From NCBI GenBank assembly GCA_013361975.1, contig JABFXB010000454.1:1-10415 (forward strand): 10,415 bases of DNA, given 5' to 3'. The notes beneath the pieces were generated by a model. That model had not been told where the DNA came from, did no database searches, and was given only the letters and a program-made list of their open reading frames with translations. Shown in pieces: positions 5,132 to 10,415 of this stretch. This DNA is from Dermatophilaceae bacterium (GTDB taxonomy: Bacteria; Actinomycetota; Actinomycetes; Actinomycetales; Dermatophilaceae). Numbering within the stretch: position 1 is the stretch's first letter; each line of letters starts with the position of its first letter. Both the position numbers and the translations under genes were made by a program.

Positions 5132-6724
5132 ATGACCACCCTGACCGGACACTCGATCATCGCCGGCTCGCCCGTGCCCGGCCGCCTCCACGGCTCGGCC
5201 GCGGTCGAGGCGGCCACGGGCGAGCCGCTCGAGCCCGTCTACACGTACGTCGACGAGGCGCAGCTCGAGGAGGCGACGCAGGCTGCGGCGGACGCGTTCG
5301 ACACCTACCGCGCGACCTCGCCGGAGCAGCGGGCGGCCTTCCTGGAGAGGGTTGCCGCCGAGATCGAGGCCGATGGAGAAGCCATCGTCGCGCGTGCCGT
5401 CGCCGAGTCGGGGCTGCCCGTTGCCCGCCTCACCGGCGAGCTCGCGCGCACGACGGGGCAGCTGCGGATGTTCGCCGAGGTCGTACGCGTCGGCGACCAC
5501 CTCGAGGCGCGCATCGACCCGGCCCTGCCGGACCGTGCGCCCCTCTCTCGCGCCGACATCCGCCAGCGCCAGGTGCCGCTGGGGCCGGTCGCGGTCTTCG
5601 GGGCGAGCAACTTCCCGCTCGCCTTCTCGGTCGCCGGTGGCGACACGGCGTCGGCGCTCGCGGCCGGGTGCCCCGTCGTCGTCAAGGCGCACAACGCCCA
5701 CCCGGGCACGAGCGAGTTCGTCGGAGCCGCGGTAGCGCGCGCCGTCTCGGCCTCCGACCTGCCGACCGGGGTGTTCTCGCTGGTCTTCGGCAGCGGCACC
5801 TCCGTCGGCCAGGCCCTCGTGCGCGACCCGCGCATCAAGGCCGTCGGCTTCACCGGCTCCCGCGCGGGCGGGCTCGCCCTCGTCGCCACCGCCTCGGCCC
5901 GGCGCGAGCCCATCCCCGTCTACGCCGAGATGAGCTCGGTCAACCCCGTCGTCGTGCTGCCCGGCAGCATCGCCGACGGGCGCGCGGAGGCGCTCGCGGC
6001 GGCATACGTCGGCTCGCTGACGCTCGGCTCGGGCCAGTTCTGCACGAATCCCGGGCTCACGTTCGTGCCGTCGGGCGTCGACGGCGACGCGTTCGTCGGC
6101 GCGGCCGCCCGGGTCATCGCCGAGGCGACGGGCCAGACGATGCTGACGACCGGCATCGCCCAGGCCTACGCCAAGGGCACCGCCACGCTCCGCGGCGCAA
6201 CGGGCGTCACCGTCGAGGCCGAGGGCAGCGCGGGCGAGACCGCGAACGCGCCCGCGCCGCTGCTCGCGACCACCACCACCGACGCCCTGCGCGACGAGGC
6301 AGCCGTGAGCGAGGAGGTCTTCGGAGCCGCAGGCGTGCTCGTGCGCTGGAGCGACGTCGACGAGCTGACCGACGCGCTGCATGGCGTCGAGGGACAGCTC
6401 ACCGTGACCGTGCAGGCGGCCGAGTCCGACCACGACGTCGCGCGCACGCTGCTCCCCCTGCTCGAGAGCAAGGCCGGGCGCATCCTCTTCAACGGCTGGC
6501 CGACGGGCGTCGAGGTCGGGCACGCGATGGTGCACGGCGGGCCCTTCCCTGCGACGAGCGACCCCCGCACCACGTCGGTCGGCTCGCTCGCGATCTACCG
6601 TTTCCAGAGGCCCGTCGCCTACCAGGACGTGCCCGCCGACCTGCTGCCGGAGCCGACCCGCGACGACAACCCGTGGGGCGTCACGCAGCGCGTCGACGGC
6701 CGTCTCCGCGTGGCCCAGCACTGA
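5132..6724 (+). CDS. 2,5-dioxopentanoate (alpha-ketoglutaric semialdehyde) dehydrogenase
   Basis: This NAD(P)-dependent aldehyde dehydrogenase should oxidise 2,5-dioxopentanoate to 2-oxoglutarate (EC 1.2.1.26), the last step before the TCA cycle. It has 530 residues, the length of the long KGSADH branch found beside glucarate and hydroxyproline genes. Catalytic features are intact: FGASNFPLAFSVAGGDT with Asn160, VVVKAH with Lys185, FTGS at 240-243, general-base Glu266 in VYAEMSSVNP and nucleophile Cys304 in GSGQFCTNPG. The motif set FGASNFP...AGGDTASALAAGCPVVVKAH is distinctive for this branch. The ATG at 5132 follows a CGGAG ribosome site, which overlaps the end of the upstream gene, and the stop is 12 nt before glucarate dehydratase. 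Co-translation in one operon is likely. Cofactor preference cannot be judged from the sequence by eye. Confidence 0.92.
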   Translation: MTTLTGHSIIAGSPVPGRLHGSAAVEAATGEPLEPVYTYVDEAQLEEATQAAADAFDTYRATSPEQRAAFLERVAAEIEADGEAIVARAVAESGLPVARLTGELARTTGQLRMFAEVVRVGDHLEARIDPALPDRAPLSRADIRQRQVPLGPVAVFGASNFPLAFSVAGGDTASALAAGCPVVVKAHNAHPGTSEFVGAAVARAVSASDLPTGVFSLVFGSGTSVGQALVRDPRIKAVGFTGSRAGGLALVATASARREPIPVYAEMSSVNPVVVLPGSIADGRAEALAAAYVGSLTLGSGQFCTNPGLTFVPSGVDGDAFVGAAARVIAEATGQTMLTTGIAQAYAKGTATLRGATGVTVEAEGSAGETANAPAPLLATTTTDALRDEAAVSEEVFGAAGVLVRWSDVDELTDALHGVEGQLTVTVQAAESDHDVARTLLPLLESKAGRILFNGWPTGVEVGHAMVHGGPFPATSDPRTTSVGSLAIYRFQRPVAYQDVPADLLPEPTRDDNPWGVTQRVDGRLRVAQH

Positions 6725-6736
6725 CAGGAGCAGCCG

Positions 6737-8059
6737 ATGCCACCGAAGATCGCCAGTGTCGAGGTCGTTCCCGTCGCCGGCCACGACAGCATGCTGCTCA
6801 ACCTCAGCGGCGCCCACGGCCCGTTCTTCACGCGCAACGTCGTCCTCGTCACCGACAGCGACGGCAACACCGGCCTCGGCGAGGTCCCGGGTGGCGAGAA
6901 GATCGCCGGCACCATCCGTGAGGCTGCAGAACTCTTGCAGGGCAGGGAGATCGCGCGGTTCCGCCAGCTGCTCCGTCAGGTGGCCGAGACGTATGCCGGT
7001 CGTGACGCCGGCGGTCGCGGTGCCCAGACGTTCGACCTCCGCACGACCGTCCACGCGGTGACCGGGCTCGAGTCCGCGCTGCTCGACCTCATGGGACAGC
7101 ACCTCGGAGTGCCGGTGGCGGAGCTGCTCGGCGACGGGCAGCAGCGCAGCCACGTGCCGATGCTCGGCTACCTCTTCTACGTCGGCGACCCGGCCCGCAC
7201 CGACCTGCCCTACCTGGTTGGTGACGAGGGTGAGGACCGCTGGTCGCAGCTGCGCCGGCGCGAGGCGCTGACGCCAGAGGCCGTCGTGGCGCTGGCCGAG
7301 GCGGCGCAGGAGCGCTACGGCTTCAGCGACTTCAAGCTCAAGGGCGGCGTGCTCGCCGGTGAGGAGGAGGTCGCGGCCGTCACCGCGCTCGCCCGACGGT
7401 TCCCCGACGCCCGGGTCACGCTCGACCCGAACGGGGGTTGGCTGCTCGCCGACGCCGTACGCCTGTGCGCCGGTCTCGACGACGTGCTCGCCTACGCGGA
7501 GGACCCGTGCGGCGCGGAGGGGCGCTTCTCGGGTCGCGAGGTGATGGCCGAGTTCAAGCGGGCCACGGGGTTGCGCACGGCGACGAACATGGTCGCCACC
7601 GACTGGCGCGAGATGGCGCACGCGGTCCGCACGAATGCCGTCGACATTCCGCTCGCCGACCCGCACTTCTGGACGATGGCGGGCTCGGTGCGCGTCGCCC
7701 AGATGTGCAACGACTTCGGGCTGACATGGGGTTCGCACTCGAACAACCACTTCGACATCTCACTGGCGATGTTCACGCACGTCGGTGCGGCTGCTCCCGG
7801 CGAGATCACGGCCCTCGACACACACTGGATCTGGCAGGACGGCCAGGCGCTCACGACGGCGCCGCTGGAGATCCGTGGCGGTTCCATCGAGGTCCCGACC
7901 GCCCCCGGCCTCGGAGTGACCCTCGACCGGGATGCCCTCGACGAGGCGCACCAGCTCTACCTCGAGCACGGTCTCGGCGCCCGCGACGACGCCGTCGCGA
8001 TGCAGTACCTCGTCGACGACTGGACCTTCGACCCGAAGCGCCCCTGCCTGGTCCGCTGA
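6737..8059 (+). CDS. gudD: Glucarate dehydratase (enolase superfamily)
   Basis: It removes water from D-glucarate (and usually L-idarate) to give 5-dehydro-4-deoxy-D-glucarate (EC 4.2.1.40), the entry step of the pathway; the reaction needs Mg2+. The 440 residues are close to the 446 of the E. coli enzyme. All catalytic positions align with a constant offset of five from E. coli: KLK bases Lys200 and Lys202, metal ligands Asp230, Glu261 and Asn284, and the Asp308/His334 dyad in LADPHFW and WGSHSNNHFD. The motif ATNMVATDW (282-290) is also typical. AGGAG lies 6 nt before the ATG, and the gene starts 12 nt after the aldehyde dehydrogenase, as last gene of the operon. Nothing is missing, so full activity is expected. 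The stop is followed by a second in-frame TGA 12 nt later. Confidence 0.96.
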   Translation: MPPKIASVEVVPVAGHDSMLLNLSGAHGPFFTRNVVLVTDSDGNTGLGEVPGGEKIAGTIREAAELLQGREIARFRQLLRQVAETYAGRDAGGRGAQTFDLRTTVHAVTGLESALLDLMGQHLGVPVAELLGDGQQRSHVPMLGYLFYVGDPARTDLPYLVGDEGEDRWSQLRRREALTPEAVVALAEAAQERYGFSDFKLKGGVLAGEEEVAAVTALARRFPDARVTLDPNGGWLLADAVRLCAGLDDVLAYAEDPCGAEGRFSGREVMAEFKRATGLRTATNMVATDWREMAHAVRTNAVDIPLADPHFWTMAGSVRVAQMCNDFGLTWGSHSNNHFDISLAMFTHVGAAAPGEITALDTHWIWQDGQALTTAPLEIRGGSIEVPTAPGLGVTLDRDALDEAHQLYLEHGLGARDDAVAMQYLVDDWTFDPKRPCLVR

Positions 8060-8063
8060 CCGA

Positions 8064-8107
8064 CGCGCTGACCGACGACCTCGGGAGCTGGGCACCCGAC
8101 CAGCGCG
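8064..8107 (+). terminator. Weak candidate terminator after gudD
   Basis: An outer stem pairs 8064-8070 (CGCGCTG) with 8101-8107 (CAGCGCG), and a nested stem pairs 8081-8085 (TCGGG) with 8095-8099 (CCCGA). It starts 4 nt after the gudD stop. There is no T-run, as is common in high-GC actinomycetes, so its activity as a terminator is uncertain. Confidence 0.3.
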
Positions 8108-8133
8108 CTCCGTCGAGTGTCCGCTTCCCGACA

Positions 8134-8238
8134 CAGGAAAGTGAGCACTCGACGCGAGCGTGCACTCGAGTGCTCAGTTCTGGACGCAGGAAAGTGAGCA
8201 CTCGACGAGAACCAACACTGGAGTGCTCAGTTGTCGAC
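8134..8238. repeat. Two tandem 53-bp palindromic repeat units between convergent genes
   Basis: Unit 1 (8134-8186) and unit 2 (8187-8238, followed by a mismatching base) agree at 44 of 53 aligned positions. The first 21 bases are identical. Each unit contains TGAGCACTC and GAGTGCTCA as perfect inverted arms separated by 17 nt (8142-8150 with 8168-8176; 8195-8203 with 8221-8229). In unit 1 the stem extends to 13 of 14 pairs, and it also contains the 12-bp palindrome GCACTCGAGTGC (8162-8173). A degenerate third right half (about 8113-8133) precedes unit 1. Between two convergent genes the hairpins may act as a bidirectional terminator, or they may be copies of a dispersed intergenic repeat. Confidence 0.75.
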
Positions 8239-8249
8239 ACTACGCCCGG

Positions 8250-10415
8250 TCAGGGGTGGTGCTGGCCGCCGAGGTTGAGGAAGGCTGCGGCGACGTCGTC
8301 GGTCTCGGCGACGGCTCGGGCCAGCGCTTCGTCGCTCGGCACGCCGGTCGCGAGCAGCTCGTGGTGGCGGGTCATCGTCGTCGCGGCCACGTCGTCGGGC
8401 ACGGGCGCCACGGCGGCGACCACCGACCGCGCGCCCAGCGACAGCAGCGAGAGCGCGAGGCCGAGGGACTCGTGCCCCGGTCGCGGCGTCGTGAGCCCCA
8501 CCTCGCACGCTGACAGCACGACGTGGTCCGCGCGTACGCCGGTCGGTTGCAGCTCATGGGCGAAGACCGGTCCGTCGTGCAGCACGAGGGAGGAGAAGAG
8601 CGGCGACTCCACCTGGTGAGTGCCGTGGGCGGCCACGTGGACGACGCCGGGACGGGCGAGCGCGGCGACGAGCTGGTCGCGTCGGGACGGCTGGACGAGC
8701 CGGGCCCCGTCACCCCACGTGCCGATGATCGACTGCCCCTCCGCCGCCGCGCGCGGCACACCGGGCCCGACGCTGACGTGGACGCCGGCGGGCTCGGCGC
8801 CCGCACCGCCTTCGAAGGCGGCGAGGCCGCGACGGGCGAAGGACGTCAGGGACGCCGCCACGGTGAAGGGCCGGCCCCGCATCGACGGCAGCACCGCCCA
8901 CGGCAGGGCTGACACCTCCGGGCACGAGACGACGACGAGCCCCTGGTCCGAGCGCCACGGACGGATGAGGGCGTCGTCGAGCTCGGCGGCGCTCGACCGC
9001 AGGGACGACCACACGGCTCCCGCGAGCGGCCCGAGGTGGTGGGTCGCCGCGGCGCGGAGGTCGACCCGGACCCGCTGGGCGAGCTCCGCCGCGCGCTCGA
9101 TCGGCATGAGGTCGCGCAGCGTCGCCCGCCCGTCGACGATGCCCACGGCCCCGAGGCGGCCGCGGTGCCGGAAGAACCACACGTGGTCGCGGTCGACGTC
9201 GACGAGGTGTGCGCGTGCGTCACGCACTCGCACCTTTGCCGCCCGGCCGGCGCCGCCACTGCGGCTGAGGGCCCAGTCGCGGTCGCGGATCTGGCGCTCG
9301 AGGCGTGACGCGTGGTCGTCGAGCTCGCGCAGGACGGCCGGGTCGCTCTCGCCACGGGCCTGGCCGCGCACACCACGCAGCTGTTCGGTGAGGGCTGCCA
9401 GCTCCTCGTCGTCGGGCCGACCGAGGGAGGGCAGTCGGTCGGTCGCGCTGCGCCACCGGTCGAGCGCCTCGAGCACAGCAGCGCTCCCTCGCGGCACGGC
9501 GAGCTCGAGGTCGAGCTCGGCCAACCTGGCTCCGTGCACGGCGCGTGCCGTGCGCAGGTCGAGGCTCGCGCTGCCCTCCTGGCCGGCGGCGAGCCGCCGC
9601 GACGCCCGCACGAGGAGGCGGCGAGCAGGCACCGGTTCGCCCGCCGCGACGAGGGTCCTGGCCGTCACCACCGCAGCGTCGAGCTCGTCCGACAGCGACC
9701 CGGTCGACACCCGCTCGAGGCTCAGCAGGCGCGTCTGCGCGCCCTCGACCTCGCCCGCGAGGAGCAGGGCCTGGGCGGCCACGACCCGAGCGCTGTCGGC
9801 GAGCTCGGAGTCGCCCAGCTCGGTCGCGGTCTCTGCGAGCCGGTCGGCCGTGGCCGCCGCGGCGCGGGCGACAGCCGCCGAGCCGGCCTCACGAGCCCGC
9901 GACTCACGGGACGGAGCGTTCTGTCGATCGGGGGACGAGGACGCGCGGGGCGGGCGAGGGAGGGCCGACGGAGCCTTCTCTCGATCGGGGGAGGGCGCGC
10001 GGCGACGCTGCCGGTCGAGCTCCACCAGCAGACCGACGAGCACCGCCTTCGCAGCCCAGGCGGTGGCACCGATGCGGGAGTACGTCTCGCGGGCGGACGC
10101 CGCGGCACCGGCCGCCGGCTCGAGGTGACCGAGCAGCCGGTGCGCCCGAGCCAGCTCGAGCTGGAACTCGGCCGCGATCTGGTCGTGGCCGTCGGCGCTG
10201 AAGTCCGCGACACCTGCCTCCAGCGCCTCGACGGCTTCCTTGACGAGGCCGGCCTCGAGCAGCACCCGGCCCCGGTCCAGGCGGGCCGGCCCCTTGAAGA
10301 CGTCGGCCTCGATCTCCTCGGCGCCCGCCATGTCGGCGAGGGAACGCGGGATGTCACCGAGGAGGTAGGCGGCATACCCCTCGTTGTGCCTCGCCATGAA
10401 CTCCTGCGCCCCGCC
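8250..10415 (-). CDS. TPR-CHAT domain protein, putative caspase-like cysteine protease (N-terminus outside window)
   Basis: The visible 721 residues are open to the right edge. The first Met is at 10397, but the frame continues upstream and the residues around it already look like a TPR helix (FMARHNEGYAAYLLGDIPRSLADM), so the true start lies beyond the window. Numbered from that Met: TPR-like helical repeats at about 2-125 and 204-260, a charged Ser/Pro/Arg-rich linker at 131-170, a heptad-like helix near 330-375, and a CHAT domain from about 395 to 715. The CHAT catalytic pair is intact: His591 in VVHVAAHGTH and Cys631 in VVLSACEVG, with LPWAVLPSMRGRP (498-510) as another family mark. CHAT proteins are clan CD (caspase-like) peptidases, often triggered through TPR partners. 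No substrate or partner gene is visible here. The stop is 12 nt from the palindromic repeats. Confidence 0.9.
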   Translation of the reverse strand, partial: GGAQEFMARHNEGYAAYLLGDIPRSLADMAGAEEIEADVFKGPARLDRGRVLLEAGLVKEAVEALEAGVADFSADGHDQIAAEFQLELARAHRLLGHLEPAAGAAASARETYSRIGATAWAAKAVLVGLLVELDRQRRRAPSPDREKAPSALPRPPRASSSPDRQNAPSRESRAREAGSAAVARAAAATADRLAETATELGDSELADSARVVAAQALLLAGEVEGAQTRLLSLERVSTGSLSDELDAAVVTARTLVAAGEPVPARRLLVRASRRLAAGQEGSASLDLRTARAVHGARLAELDLELAVPRGSAAVLEALDRWRSATDRLPSLGRPDDEELAALTEQLRGVRGQARGESDPAVLRELDDHASRLERQIRDRDWALSRSGGAGRAAKVRVRDARAHLVDVDRDHVWFFRHRGRLGAVGIVDGRATLRDLMPIERAAELAQRVRVDLRAAATHHLGPLAGAVWSSLRSSAAELDDALIRPWRSDQGLVVVSCPEVSALPWAVLPSMRGRPFTVAASLTSFARRGLAAFEGGAGAEPAGVHVSVGPGVPRAAAEGQSIIGTWGDGARLVQPSRRDQLVAALARPGVVHVAAHGTHQVESPLFSSLVLHDGPVFAHELQPTGVRADHVVLSACEVGLTTPRPGHESLGLALSLLSLGARSVVAAVAPVPDDVAATTMTRHHELLATGVPSDEALARAVAETDDVAAAFLNLGGQHHP
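9910..9992. repeat. Two 26-bp direct repeats inside the TPR-CHAT gene
   Basis: Copies at 9910-9935 and 9967-9992 match at 24 of 26 bases and are 57 bp apart (19 codons), so they are in the same reading frame. Both contain TCGATCGGGGGA. They encode SPDREKAPSA (residues 136-145) and SPDRQNAPSR (155-164) in the linker between TPR segments. Only two copies exist here and both are coding, so this is not a CRISPR array. Confidence 0.75.

Noticed and set aside
4811..7750. Very long open frame on the minus strand (about 979 codons) opposite the catabolic operon
   Set aside because: It is antisense to three genes whose catalytic motifs are unmistakable. Its translation is low-complexity, rich in Arg, Val, Glu, Gly and Ala, without recognisable domains, as expected from the shadow frame of GC3-rich genes.
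8142..8229. Possible HrcA/CIRCE heat-shock operator
   Set aside because: The arms resemble CIRCE, but the spacing between them is 17 nt rather than 9, the outer bases are TG/CA rather than TT/AA, and neither flanking gene is a chaperone or starts here. Both genes end at this site.
9910..9992. CRISPR-like geometry (26-bp repeats separated by 31 bp)
   Set aside because: Only two copies exist, they lie in frame inside a coding region, and there are no cas genes in the window.
10383..10397. ATG at 10397 as the true start of the TPR-CHAT gene
   Set aside because: The AGGAG before it is only 3 nt away, the frame is open to the edge, and the surrounding residues look like the inside of a TPR helix. 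The gene most likely begins outside the window.

Overview
The window looks like chromosomal DNA of a high-GC actinomycete. GC-rich third codon positions prevail throughout, the binding protein is a lipoprotein with an LSAC lipobox, one gene starts with GTG, the lysR promoter appears leaderless, and there is a TPR-CHAT protein of an actinobacterial kind. I would guess a member of the Micrococcales (an Intrasporangiaceae-like genome), but that is an impression and not a demonstrated placement.

Layout. Positions 1-2927 (minus strand) hold a tripartite tricarboxylate transporter operon, tctC-tctB-tctA, with tctA running off the left edge. A 193-bp divergent intergenic region (2928-3120) separates it from a plus-strand LysR-type regulator (3121-4044). 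A 160-bp gap with its own promoter follows. Then come three tightly packed plus-strand genes: a DapA-family 5-dehydro-4-deoxyglucarate dehydratase (4205-5116), a 2,5-dioxopentanoate (alpha-ketoglutaric semialdehyde) dehydrogenase (5132-6724) and glucarate dehydratase (6737-8059). Together they form a complete non-aldolase route from D-glucarate to 2-oxoglutarate: glucarate -> 5-keto-4-deoxyglucarate -> 2,5-dioxopentanoate -> 2-oxoglutarate. The transporter is the natural candidate for uptake of the diacid and the LysR protein for sensing it, but both of these are inferences from position.

Regulation. Both target promoters can be read from the sequence. Each has a TTGGAC -35 and a TAGNNT -10, and each carries a T-N11-A dyad of LysR type centred close to -65 plus a second dyad near -45 relative to the predicted start. 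This matches the classical two-site LysR architecture and supports co-regulation of tctCBA and the catabolic operon. The tctC leader also carries four 10-bp tandem repeats and two mutually exclusive hairpins.

Right side. Between the convergent gudD and CHAT genes (8060-8249) lie a possible terminator and two tandem 53-bp palindromic repeat units with CIRCE-like arms. The rest (8250-10415, minus) is one long gene for a TPR-CHAT protein with an intact His/Cys dyad. Its N-terminus lies beyond the right edge, and it contains an in-frame duplicated 26-bp repeat. The CHAT gene has no evident functional link to the glucarate locus. Nothing in the window is clearly a wholly new system. The most distinctive observations are the paired LysR promoter architecture, the palindromic repeat pair, the repeat embedded in the CHAT gene and an apparently over-represented heptamer, GGCATAC.
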